DNA from: Candidatus Saccharimonadota bacterium
GTDB lineage: Bacteria; Patescibacteriota; Saccharimonadia; Saccharimonadales; Saccharimonadaceae
Direction of reading: 5' to 3'
Assembly (NCBI GenBank): GCA_017418275.1
Contig: JAFONX010000009.1
Span: forward strand, 1 to 38,225
DNA length: 38,225 nt
Part shown: piece after piece, positions 24,225 through 32,019 of the stretch
How the letters are laid out: each line of letters opens with the position of its first letter
Numbering within the stretch: the first letter of the stretch is position 1
Notes under the pieces: model-generated
What the model was told of the DNA's origin: nothing
The model's database searches: none
Seen by the model: the letters and a program-made list of their open reading frames with translations, nothing else
Made by a program: the position numbers and the translations under genes

Positions 24225-26525
24225 TTAGGTCTTTAATCGCTCAATAACTTCGCGCTTGGCGTTTGTTGCGCCCTTATATGATTCACTGCCTGTATAGGCA
24301 CTAGCCGCAGCCCTCACACTCTGCGCCCCAGCTTGCAAATTCGCAATCTGTGCCGGCGTTGTACTAGCATTGGAGAATTCCGGTGCAGCGCCAGACTCAA
24401 TCGCATTAACACGCTGTTCAAGATATTGCACTTCGGAAGTATCTTGCGCTTCAAGCTTACTTCCAGTCATACGTCGCATTGCGTCACCGGATAGCTGATA
24501 CTGATCAATCCTACCCACTTGCATCCCACTACCACTATTCACGACGTCTCTAGCCCAGTTTGCTAGCCTGACATTTTGGCCCTCCATCTCGCCGAAGCCC
24601 TGTTCCATAATAGTCCGCGCGACTGTCTGTTGGTTTTGTGTACTTATTCCATTATTAGAGAGGGCTTGCATGAGAACCATTCGACCCGCTTCGCCCTGCG
24701 ACAAGAGATGTTCAGTAGCCGCTCGAGTTTGGTATTCGTCGTCATTACCCAAAATTGCATTCATGCGCCCAAGCTCTGCGGACTGCGAGGTAATACCCTG
24801 CGACTCCTGAATCTCGCTTTGTTCCGAAACACGTTTTGCATCGTCGCGTGCGCCGATATTTCCAGCATCATCATACAACGCAAAGCGATTAAGTGCTGCG
24901 TTAGATTTTTGCGCACCAGCTAGGTTTCTATCCATATTAGTCGTACGCATACTATTTAGCTTACTGCGCATAGAGTTACGTGTATCTTCCGACATAAATC
25001 GTCGCGTGACTCTATTATCTGCAAGCTTATCACCAATCGAATGCAGATTGCCATCTTTACCACGGTAAGTAAACGAGCGACGGCGCTGAGTTTTTTCAGC
25101 TTTGATGTTATTGGCATCCGTAGCAAATCTGGTCTCGGAAAGCCTTTTACCAGCAAACTTCGTAATGCCATTTTGAGCCTTTAACACTAGGCCATCCAGG
25201 GAGGCCAACGCACTGCGCGTGATTTTCGGTAACATCGTAATAGGTACAATACAGATCGCCATCGAAACAATCGCCATAATAAAGCTCTCGCCATTCCAAA
25301 CCTTCATCACAAGACGGGCTGCAAAGTTACCACCCATCATCAGAAGCGAGGCGATTGGATAGGTTAGAAGTAAGCCACGAAAAAGTTTAAACCATTTATC
25401 AAAAATCGACTTTGTGCCCGGAAGAACCGCCATGGCGATTGCGACCGGCGAAGTTACAACTAGAATAATCATCACAGCTTGACGAACAACTAACATTAAA
25501 TAGGTAAAGAATACCGTAAGTACACCACCGAGCAAAGCCATAATAATTGGCATCAAGAATGCCGGACCAACCGCGATCGCCGCCACGACAATTGCAACCG
25601 CCGCAATCACGACCGCCACTATTACCGATGCAAAAATAGACATACCTGCCACACCGCCAGCATTTTCGAGCTCAATATGACTCGAGAATTCTATAAAGAG
25701 GTTCGCGATGCCAGAACCAAGAATATTACTCAAGTCTACAGCTATCTGACAAATAGGATAAGATATATTCACAACCACCACCAACGCAATAAAGCGTGGC
25801 AACATCGCGCGGAGATTATAGCGTCCTTCACCAAAACCCGTAAATTGTGCGAATATGATAAAGAACAACACTAACACGAAGAAGATATTAGCGTAAGTCC
25901 TAAAGCTTCCCCAAGCATCCTTTGCCGCATTCGTATTAGTCGTTTCATTGGTTGCAACCGTTAAAATCTGCGGATCAAAGACTAGCCATTCTTCAACAAT
26001 ACTTGTATAGATCCGAGTCATAAAGGAAGAAAGACCATCAATGAGCGGACAAGTAAACCAGCTCAGAGCTTCGTTAGCTGCATAGCACGGATCAGTATAA
26101 CCTTCCGCAATTTTTTCACCCTCATCACTGTTACCATCTTCATCTTTCGGCGTAGTACGCACGCGTGTGCCCTCGATCGCGTCGCAACGTACGCGATTTT
26201 TCATCGCGTCATCCTTGCTAACCCCGCTACCGATATATTTCGTGTCACTACATTCCATCATGGCTTCCTGATCAGTAAAACCTGCGTCTTTCACACATTT
26301 CACAATTTCGTCGGCCTGTTCGTCGGCCTTTTTCTTTTCATCATCATTTTGAGGATCAATATTAATATCCATCCCCATGCATACCTCAAATTCTGCTTGT
26401 TTATCTGGAGTGATTTCCGCAAAACTTGCACGACTAGAAAAAAGATTAATGATAGACGCAAAAAGCAGAACCACAAAAAGGCTTATTGCACGAAAACTTT
26501 TTAGATGCCCTTTTGTTTTAAGCAT
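24225..26525 (-). CDS. VirB6/TrbL-like polytopic membrane protein (paralog 1)
   Basis: This is a 766-residue protein. A signal peptide (about 10-36, SFA) leads to a Cys-containing, acidic extracytoplasmic region (37-145) that is unlike the paralogs. The conserved pair Cys147/Cys159 follows (C-x11-CP, LSWFTCPLID). Core membrane motifs are AQFTGFGEGRYNLRA, MLPRFIALV, VNISYPICQ, AVDLSNILGSG, and AMAVLPGTKSIFDKWFKLFR with LLTYPIASLLMMGG. A soluble C-terminal region of about 300 residues follows. The GxGISNYG motif of the other four is replaced by GFGEGRYN, making this the most divergent copy. It is the first gene of the block and has its own TGCTAAAAT promoter. Confidence 0.75.
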   Translation of the reverse strand: MLKTKGHLKSFRAISLFVVLLFASIINLFSSRASFAEITPDKQAEFEVCMGMDINIDPQNDDEKKKADEQADEIVKCVKDAGFTDQEAMMECSDTKYIGSGVSKDDAMKNRVRCDAIEGTRVRTTPKDEDGNSDEGEKIAEGYTDPCYAANEALSWFTCPLIDGLSSFMTRIYTSIVEEWLVFDPQILTVATNETTNTNAAKDAWGSFRTYANIFFVLVLFFIIFAQFTGFGEGRYNLRAMLPRFIALVVVVNISYPICQIAVDLSNILGSGIANLFIEFSSHIELENAGGVAGMSIFASVIVAVVIAAVAIVVAAIAVGPAFLMPIIMALLGGVLTVFFTYLMLVVRQAVMIILVVTSPVAIAMAVLPGTKSIFDKWFKLFRGLLLTYPIASLLMMGGNFAARLVMKVWNGESFIMAIVSMAICIVPITMLPKITRSALASLDGLVLKAQNGITKFAGKRLSETRFATDANNIKAEKTQRRRSFTYRGKDGNLHSIGDKLADNRVTRRFMSEDTRNSMRSKLNSMRTTNMDRNLAGAQKSNAALNRFALYDDAGNIGARDDAKRVSEQSEIQESQGITSQSAELGRMNAILGNDDEYQTRAATEHLLSQGEAGRMVLMQALSNNGISTQNQQTVARTIMEQGFGEMEGQNVRLANWARDVVNSGSGMQVGRIDQYQLSGDAMRRMTGSKLEAQDTSEVQYLEQRVNAIESGAAPEFSNASTTPAQIANLQAGAQSVRAAASAYTGSESYKGATNAKREVIERLKT

Positions 26526-26537
26526 AATCTTAGCTTT

Positions 26538-26546
26538 ATTTTAGCA
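26538..26546 (-). promoter_or_regulatory. Extended -10 promoter for paralog 1
   Basis: The minus strand reads TGCTAAAAT, 12 bases before ATG 26525, within a longer TTATGCTAAAATA match to the other boxes of this block. Confidence 0.6.
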
Positions 26547-26591
26547 TAAGCAAACTTGCTATTTTGTCCGAAAATCCATTTTTCTGAGGCA

Positions 26592-26629
26592 GCAAAAAAC
26601 CTCCTGGATAATTCCAAGAGGCTTTTTGC
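26592..26629 (-). terminator. Terminator-like long hairpin downstream of DUF11 protein gene
   Basis: On the minus strand a stem of about 17 pairs with a few G-U pairs forms between 26629-26613 and 26608-26592, around an ATTA-type loop. Its 3' arm contains a run of six T. It stands between the DUF11 gene and the promoter of the VirB6-like block. Confidence 0.7.
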
Positions 26630-26634
26630 GGGGC

Positions 26635-26757
26635 GAGCCACGAGCAGAAGAGAAGCTCCTGCTCGTTCAATTTGGCTCTGATAGCAAGTTCGGTTTTATA
26701 TCGAGCTAGCACTGCCCCAGCATTCCCTAACCAATCTAGTAGTTAGTTTTTTGGGAA
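26635..26757 (-). other. Structured 3' UTR or small RNA candidate
   Basis: This stretch follows the DUF11 gene stop and precedes the terminator. It contains nested stems GAGCC/GGCTC (26635-26639 with 26674-26678) and CGAGCAG/CTGCTCG (26641-26647 with 26659-26665). A further stem pairs TTCCC and CTAAC (26723-26731) with GTTAG and GGGAA (26742-26757), with a bulge. No coding potential is evident, and it does not match tmRNA, SRP RNA or RNase P consensus segments that I know. Confidence 0.35.
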
Positions 26758-26779
26758 AACTCTATACTAGGCGGTCAAG

Positions 26780-29002
26780 TTATTTTTTGCGACTAATGAT
26801 ATAGCCAGCAGTGGCAGCCGAGAGCGAAGCAATCGCTACAATGGCGCCAAGTGTGCTTTCAGCACCAGTAGTTGGATACTCTGGCACATCAGGCGTTTCA
26901 GGTGTTTCAGGCGTTTTGCAGACAATACCCTTGACAGTTACGTCAGCAGTATCAGTCTTTGTCGTCTTATCATCGTTGTTGTATTTACCAGCAACAGTAT
27001 TGGTAAGCTTAGAATCTTCACAATCGTCAGCAAACGAGTTGTCGACAGTTGCATAGAAGTAGATCGTAGCTTCAGAACCAGCCTCAACGCTACCAATATT
27101 AAGACCACCGTTGACGATTTCGTCACCCATAGTCTTGCCATCAGTGTTCTTTGCGTTGTAGAGAACGGTCGAACCTGCAACATAATTCATGCCAGCAGGA
27201 AGCTTGTCGCTAATTACAACCTTTTCAAGCTTAGTGTTACCAGTATTCTTGAACTGAATGCGATAACGGACAGTTTCGTTAGCCTTAACAGCAACGTTTT
27301 CATGCCATTCATCACTACCCTTGATTTGAACCATCTTGTTTAGTTTGAAATCTGGGGTATCTTCAGTACAAACCTGGCCATCAATCGTAACAACAGCGTT
27401 GTCAGATTTGGCAGTCTTGTCGTTATTACCGTATTTACCAGTAACAACGTTTTCGAGTACAACGTCTTCACATGCACCAGCGAGTGCCTTATCGACAGTT
27501 GCGCTGAAATAGATGCCAATCGTAGCACCGGCCTTAACAGTACCGATGTTCATGCCATCTTCGAAGAAGCCTTTACCAGCAGTAAGCTTACTATCTTTAC
27601 CATTTACAATGGCACCGTAGTTTACTTCGCTGATATTCGTCATGTGTTGTGGAAGATTATCCTTTACAACAACATTCTTAAGGTCAGTATTACCAGTGTT
27701 ATGGAAGCGGATGCGGTAGTAAACCTTTTCACCGGCCTTAGCCTTAACACTTTCAGACCATTCTTTGTCGTTTTCGCGACGAACCATTTTATCGATGTCG
27801 AAGCTTTCCGTACAGACACGGCCATCAACATAAACCTCAGCGGTATCTTTCTTTACTTCAAGATCAGCACCGCCCTTGTCCTTCTTAGCAATAGCTTCAA
27901 TTATATTCTGAAGCATCGTGTTCGAACACTTATCGCTTAGACCCTTGTCAACAGTAACGTTGAAGAAGAGGTAAGCTTCAGAGTTCTGAGCAAAGTTACC
28001 AATATTTACACCAGTCTTAGAGAACAAATCAGTGTCGTTCTGCTGAAGAACTTCCGTCTTGCCAGGTAAGAGCAATTTAACGGAACCAGGAACGAGAGTT
28101 ACGCCCTGTGGGAGAGTGTCACGAAGAACAACATCGTAAACATTAACATTTCCGGTATTTGTAAAGTGAAGGCGATAAATAAGTTCATCGCCAGATTTGG
28201 CTTTGACGTCCTGAGCGTAGTCAGCGTCAGCGCCTTTGATCTTAACAGATTTTTCAATATTGTAGTTTGGCTTTTCAGCAAACTGAGCTTTAACATGGAA
28301 GGTTACCCAACCAGAGTAACCAATACAACCTGGGATTTTACCATCCATTTTGTTGTAACCAAGAGTAGAACCGTTCTTAGTGAAGAGGTTTGAATCTAGG
28401 TCGAACTTACGGGTAGAAGTACAAGCGCGATCATCGGCACGAGTGCTTTCATCGCAGTTTGTATATTTGGCAGTACCTTCGACATAAGCAAGGTTAAATA
28501 CTTCACCGTTGCCAGAAACGAAGGTAGTTTCATCCCAAACTTTACCCGGATCAGCGTTGCTCGAGGTAAGAATACCTTGAACCTTGATCGAGGTCGCAGT
28601 ATCGGTTGGTAAGTTAACGTAAGCTTTTACATTTTCAGCTACGAGATTAAGGTTAGAACCTGCGTCGTTATGAACATACATACGAACAACATATTCTTTA
28701 CCATTTTCAACCGTAGTTGTATCGCCCCAAGAGTTCTTGGAAGCGTCGCCAGTGTATTCAGAAGCGCTCACGAAGTAGCGTTCATCACAAGCATTCTTGT
28801 TAGCACCATTACAATCGGCAACGTTTGTAGAACCGATTAGTGTTGGGTTGTTAGTGATAGAGTTGAAGGTTATCTTATCTGCAGGGTTTTCCATCGTATA
28901 AGTTTTACGATTATCAGGACCAAAAGCAGAGATAACCATCGCGCTAGTCGCAACAGCAGCAACGGCTGCAACTGCGATACCAGCCTTAGTAATCTTTTTC
29001 AT
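26780..29002 (-). CDS. DUF11-repeat surface protein with YPTTG sorting signal
   Basis: This is a 740-residue secreted, wall-anchored protein. A signal peptide (1-27) is followed by a unique N-terminal domain (about 28-250). Three DUF11-type beta repeats of about 145 residues come next, each with the core YRI(Q/H)F-NTGN followed by V-D-LP. They begin near 255, 405 and 555, and each ends with a short VDG or VKG plus Cys segment. A TPETPETPDVPE linker leads to YPTTG (709-713), a hydrophobic helix and SRKK, a canonical sorting layout with Tyr for Leu. DUF11 repeats build surface stalks. The gene has an AAAGGA ribosome site and an extended -10 box, and looks single-cistron. The class B sortase here may not be the one that anchors it. 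Confidence 0.85.
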   Translation of the reverse strand: MKKITKAGIAVAAVAAVATSAMVISAFGPDNRKTYTMENPADKITFNSITNNPTLIGSTNVADCNGANKNACDERYFVSASEYTGDASKNSWGDTTTVENGKEYVVRMYVHNDAGSNLNLVAENVKAYVNLPTDTATSIKVQGILTSSNADPGKVWDETTFVSGNGEVFNLAYVEGTAKYTNCDESTRADDRACTSTRKFDLDSNLFTKNGSTLGYNKMDGKIPGCIGYSGWVTFHVKAQFAEKPNYNIEKSVKIKGADADYAQDVKAKSGDELIYRLHFTNTGNVNVYDVVLRDTLPQGVTLVPGSVKLLLPGKTEVLQQNDTDLFSKTGVNIGNFAQNSEAYLFFNVTVDKGLSDKCSNTMLQNIIEAIAKKDKGGADLEVKKDTAEVYVDGRVCTESFDIDKMVRRENDKEWSESVKAKAGEKVYYRIRFHNTGNTDLKNVVVKDNLPQHMTNISEVNYGAIVNGKDSKLTAGKGFFEDGMNIGTVKAGATIGIYFSATVDKALAGACEDVVLENVVTGKYGNNDKTAKSDNAVVTIDGQVCTEDTPDFKLNKMVQIKGSDEWHENVAVKANETVRYRIQFKNTGNTKLEKVVISDKLPAGMNYVAGSTVLYNAKNTDGKTMGDEIVNGGLNIGSVEAGSEATIYFYATVDNSFADDCEDSKLTNTVAGKYNNDDKTTKTDTADVTVKGIVCKTPETPETPDVPEYPTTGAESTLGAIVAIASLSAATAGYIISRKK

Positions 29003-29042
29003 ATAATTCCTTTCTTAAAAAGATAATTAAGTGGAAATGTTA

Positions 29043-29051
29043 ACTATATCA
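29043..29051 (-). promoter_or_regulatory. Extended -10 promoter for DUF11 gene
   Basis: The minus strand reads TGATATAGT (TGn plus TATAGT) about 40 nt before ATG 29002. A TTGACG occurs upstream at a non-ideal spacing. An AAGAAAGGA ribosome site lies close to the ATG. Confidence 0.5.
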
Positions 29052-29102
29052 TTAATTCGCTTGTTAAAACGTCAAAGTCAGATCGTTACTATGCAAAATC
29101 CT

Positions 29103-29156
29103 GAGATATGGGAGGGAACCTTTTGCAAGGTCCCTCCCTGGGAATGTGCGTATCTC
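29103..29156 (-). terminator. Long hairpin downstream of Pro-rich membrane protein gene
   Basis: GGGAGGGAACC (29110-29120) pairs with GGTCCCTCCC (29129-29138), with one bulged base; outer GAGATA/TATCTC arms lie at 29103-29108 and 29151-29156. It lies just after the stop at 29172. The T-run is poor, so this may be a terminator or an mRNA-stabilising hairpin. Confidence 0.5.
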
Positions 29157-29171
29157 AAGCTTGAAGCCGAA

Positions 29172-30308
29172 TCAGTAAAACTGATCGAGGAGATTGGGAT
29201 CAACGGTCCCAGACTGAACCTCCTCTTCGTCAACGCCTGAAGCTACTGGAGCTTCTTCGTTGACGCTTTCGAGCGGCGGATTGCTTGTCTCAGCAGGCTT
29301 CGATGATTCCTCTTTAGGAGGATTGCTTGTCTCAGCAGGCTTCGATGATTCCTCTTTAGGAGGATCCGGGGCTTTGTATTCCTCCGGAAGACTGCTAATA
29401 TCGGGCTCCGAAGTCGGAGTCGTATCGATATCATCCGGTCTCACCTTTCCACCAATATCGGGGTCAGATGTTACAGGAGCAGCCTCCTCAATCCTTTTTG
29501 GTTCTGGCTCAGAAGGTTCCGACGGCTCCGACGGTTCCGACGGCTCCGACGGTTTCGACGGTTCCGACGGTTTCGACGGTTCCGAAGGTTTCGACGGTTC
29601 CGAAGGTTCCGGCGGTGTCCATTCCGGAACATCCGTCGGCTGATAGCCACATTCCAAACGGAATTTAGCCATCTTACCGTCTTTCCACTTGAACACCAGG
29701 ACGTGACCGCCCTCGTGCTGAGTGCTCTTGACGGTAATCGCCGGACGATCCTGGAAATATGTGCCAGTTGGAAGCTGGTACATCTGGGACGTATAAGTCC
29801 CAATATCCGAGATCGTCACGTCAGCCTCACTGAAAGCCTTTTCGAGTTGTTTATAAACATCCTCTCGGTCCTTCGCACTCTTCAGCAGTCGCTCAGCCGC
29901 CTTATTAGGACGCTCGCCAAGCTTCAGCTTAGAGTCGTGTGACTCTTTAAGAATGTTCGTCCCTCTCTCAAGGTCAATCGCATACGCAATCGCCGCCATG
30001 AGATTAGGATCGCAGCCTTTCTTATCCTTCTTTCCGTCATATTTCATTCGGTCAAGTAGTTCGCCGTAAAGGGTTTTATACTTGCCGCCTTTGACCTCGT
30101 CGTAAGCCGACGGGCCAAAGTTATAAATATGATCCGTACCCTGCACATCATCGTTATAGAAATGAATACCTTTGTCGAGCTCTGGATTGGACTGAGTATA
30201 AGCCTCAACAGCCTGTATCAGCCCGCTCCCGCCCAACAGCAGAAGAATAACGACACAACAGCAAGCTATTGTGCCTAGCGAAGCAAACAGTTTCGTCGTT
30301 CTCGTCAT
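29172..30308 (-). CDS. Membrane-anchored or secreted protein with Pro/Ser/Glu-rich stalk, unknown function
   Basis: This is a 378-residue protein. Residues 8-35 are a hydrophobic signal anchor with an unusual triple Cys (Cys16-18). Residues 40-225 look like a folded extracytoplasmic domain with Cys99 and Cys220, which could pair. Residues 233-268 are (SEP/SKP)n repeats, and residues 317-344 contain two perfect copies of PPKEESSKPAETSN, encoded by a 42-bp tandem repeat. The acidic C-terminus lacks a sorting signal. I do not recognise the folded part. It has a strong AAGGAGG ribosome site and follows the coiled-coil membrane protein by 12 bp, forming a two-gene operon. Its strong signals differ from most neighbours and may reflect recent acquisition. 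Confidence 0.65.
   Translation of the reverse strand: MTRTTKLFASLGTIACCCVVILLLLGGSGLIQAVEAYTQSNPELDKGIHFYNDDVQGTDHIYNFGPSAYDEVKGGKYKTLYGELLDRMKYDGKKDKKGCDPNLMAAIAYAIDLERGTNILKESHDSKLKLGERPNKAAERLLKSAKDREDVYKQLEKAFSEADVTISDIGTYTSQMYQLPTGTYFQDRPAITVKSTQHEGGHVLVFKWKDGKMAKFRLECGYQPTDVPEWTPPEPSEPSKPSEPSKPSEPSKPSEPSEPSEPSEPSEPEPKRIEEAAPVTSDPDIGGKVRPDDIDTTPTSEPDISSLPEEYKAPDPPKEESSKPAETSNPPKEESSKPAETSNPPLESVNEEAPVASGVDEEEVQSGTVDPNLLDQFY
29278..29361. repeat. Perfect 42-bp tandem duplication within coding sequence
   Basis: Two identical 42-bp copies (29278-29319 and 29320-29361) encode PPKEESSKPAETSN twice. Perfect identity at synonymous positions points to a recent duplication or ongoing length variation. 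Confidence 0.9.
29505..29612. repeat. 9-bp repeats encoding SEP/SKP stalk
   Basis: Variants of TCCGACGGT/TCCGACGGC/TTCGACGGT in tandem encode alternating Ser-Glu-Pro and Ser-Lys-Pro on the minus strand. This is a low-complexity coding repeat, not a CRISPR array. Confidence 0.85.
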
Positions 30309-30320
30309 ATTATCACCTCC

Positions 30321-30962
30321 TTAAGGTGTTGCCTGACGTCGGCGGTTAATGAGCACTGTGATTCCGTAGATAATCATAAACAATACAGTTGCTACTAATA
30401 TGCCCGCGGTAAGAGTGAAGCCCCAAACCTCGAACTGGCTGAACTTAGGAACAGCCCCGATAGGGGTCAGATTCTTGTCATAAATCTGCTCTACCACCTT
30501 GGTCGCCCCGATTTTTATCCAGGCACCAGCAATTACACCAGCGATAATCGAGATTATAGCCTCAATAACAATTACAATCGTGCTCACGTATGAGCCGATG
30601 CGATTGCCAAGGCCACGGATCCCGTCCATGATGTTGTTGCCCCAGGTATCCTGGTTCGCAATGATTCTGTTCTGTCCCGCTTTGAGCTCCTGGATGTTGC
30701 CCAGGATATCAACGACTGAGTCGTGAAGCTCCGATGAGAGAGACTGGAATCTGTCTGCTGAAGCGGTCTCGAAGCGTGTAGCGATAACATCGAGTCTTGC
30801 CTTCAGCTCCTCAGCCTTCTGGCCAGTGAGTTGTGCACTGCGTAATGCAAGTGCGTCCATTCTCGCCAGAACCTGGTCTCTGTTTCCCTCGTTCGCTTCA
30901 TTCATTGCCTTTGCGATAGCCTCCATCTCGGCAGCCATCTTGTCAATTGTCCATTTTGCCAT
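30321..30962 (-). CDS. Coiled-coil membrane protein, unknown function
   Basis: This 213-residue protein starts at ATG 30962, chosen for the AAGGAGG ribosome site ten bases upstream. Residues 1-120 are almost wholly helical with heptad-like Ala/Leu spacing (for example VLARMDALALRSAQL), suggesting a coiled coil. Two hydrophobic helices follow (about 128-153 and 182-206) and the protein ends RRRQATP. No enzymatic motif is visible and I cannot assign a family. It heads a two-gene operon with the Pro-rich protein under a consensus promoter (31145-31173) with a leader of about 180 nt. A role as a membrane organiser or receptor for the following protein is possible but unproven. Confidence 0.65.
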   Translation of the reverse strand: MAKWTIDKMAAEMEAIAKAMNEANEGNRDQVLARMDALALRSAQLTGQKAEELKARLDVIATRFETASADRFQSLSSELHDSVVDILGNIQELKAGQNRIIANQDTWGNNIMDGIRGLGNRIGSYVSTIVIVIEAIISIIAGVIAGAWIKIGATKVVEQIYDKNLTPIGAVPKFSQFEVWGFTLTAGILVATVLFMIIYGITVLINRRRQATP

Positions 30963-31144
30963 AATATCGTCCTCCTTCAAAATATTTGTTTTATGGCGCA
31001 TTGGAGATCGGATTGCAGTCCTAACTCAAGCCTCTCCTTTTAGCATTGAGATAGTCACCGTACATATTCTGCACGGTAACGATCTGATTTTAACGAAACG
31101 CTTCTTGCGAAGCCCTGCCGGACACTCCCAATTAAGCTGTGCTT

Positions 31145-31173
31145 ATTATATCAAATCTTTGGCATTTTGTCAA
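31145..31173 (-). promoter_or_regulatory. Consensus sigma70-type promoter with long leader
   Basis: On the minus strand TTGACA (31173-31168), a 17-bp spacer and TATAAT (31150-31145) form a perfect promoter. The leader 30963-31138 contains short hairpins (GCTTC/GAAGC near 31100 and CCGT/ACGG near 31065) and no gene. Region 31174-31245 holds nothing I can identify. Confidence 0.85.
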
Positions 31174-31245
31174 TAGCATTATAGATGAGTTTACAAAAAT
31201 CGCTAAATATTTTATGCATTAGCATTTTAAGATAGTTTTTAGTGC

Positions 31246-32019
31246 TTATTTGGCGAACAATTGCGCCAAACTCTCGGTCTTGACAAAGCTCAGATTCGTG
31301 TTTTGTTCCACATATTCCCGAATTGCCTCATGCTGCGACAGATCAGATTCAAGAATTACCGCTCCGTCGTTTGTCAAACGCTGCTCAACTTGACTAATTA
31401 GGCATTTAATGTCGTAAAGCCCAGAATCTTCCGCAAACAGCGCTTGTTCTGGCTCAAAAGTCAATTCTGGGCTTAGCCAGTCCCATTTTTTATCCACATA
31501 GGGGAGATTTGCGACGATTAGATCATATTCTCCCTGCACTTTTTCAAGCAAATCCGACTCACGAAAGGCGATTTTTGCTCCTAATTTTGCGGCATTTTGC
31601 TCTGCGATTTTTAAAGCTTTTGGCGAAATATCCAGCGCCACAACATCACTATCTGGAAGCTCAAGCTTGAGCGTAATCGCAATACAGCCACTCCCAGTAC
31701 CAACATCGAGGATTTTTTGTGATTTTAGCTCTTTGGCGAGATTAATAATCGCTTCTGTCTCTGGGCGCGGGATCAGCACATCAGGAGTAACCATAAATTT
31801 ACGGCCGTAAAAATTTTTATAGCCCAAGATATAAGCGAGCGGTTCGTGATTCTCGCGACGCAAGCAATCTGCGTCGGCGCGTTTTTCGGCATCTTCACTT
31901 AGCTCAAACTCGGGGTGTGCATGCAAAAAGACTCGGTCTTTGCCGAGGCTATTTGCTAAGATTAGTTCTGCATCAAGACGCGATATCGCTGTTTTTCTCA
32001 GCCATGAGCTCACGTTCAT
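31246..32019 (-). CDS. prmC: Peptide chain release factor N5-glutamine methyltransferase (PrmC)
   Basis: PrmC methylates the Gln of the GGQ motif of release factors, raising termination efficiency. The 257-residue protein has the N-terminal substrate-binding helical domain (shortened to about 70 residues), then the [12 protein letters not shown] segment (78-89), SAM motif DVGTGSG (105-111), acidic ALD in strand 2 and the catalytic NLPY (171-174), the NPPY-type signature of glutamine methyltransferases. It overlaps the end of prfA by 47 bp in another frame, so the enzyme and its substrate are co-expressed. No independent ribosome site is evident, suggesting translational coupling. Confidence 0.93.
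   Translation of the reverse strand: MNVSSWLRKTAISRLDAELILANSLGKDRVFLHAHPEFELSEDAEKRADADCLRRENHEPLAYILGYKNFYGRKFMVTPDVLIPRPETEAIINLAKELKSQKILDVGTGSGCIAITLKLELPDSDVVALDISPKALKIAEQNAAKLGAKIAFRESDLLEKVQGEYDLIVANLPYVDKKWDWLSPELTFEPEQALFAEDSGLYDIKCLISQVEQRLTNDGAVILESDLSQHEAIREYVEQNTNLSFVKTESLAQLFAK

Noticed and set aside
11834-26525. A complete conjugation or type IV secretion operon
   Set aside because: No VirB4, VirD4, VirB8-10 or relaxase is present in the window; only VirB6/TrbL-like parts and novel partners can be supported.
26592-26757. tmRNA, SRP RNA or RNase P RNA in the structured region
   Set aside because: None of the conserved core segments of these RNAs is visible on either strand.
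29031-29240. Small plus-strand reading between the DUF11 gene and the Pro-rich gene
   Set aside because: It crosses the promoter and terminator hairpin and overlaps the end of the next gene; no ribosome site.
29505-29612. Short regular repeats resembling a CRISPR array
   Set aside because: The 9-bp units have no spacers, lie in frame in a coding sequence and encode SEP/SKP; no cas genes are nearby.
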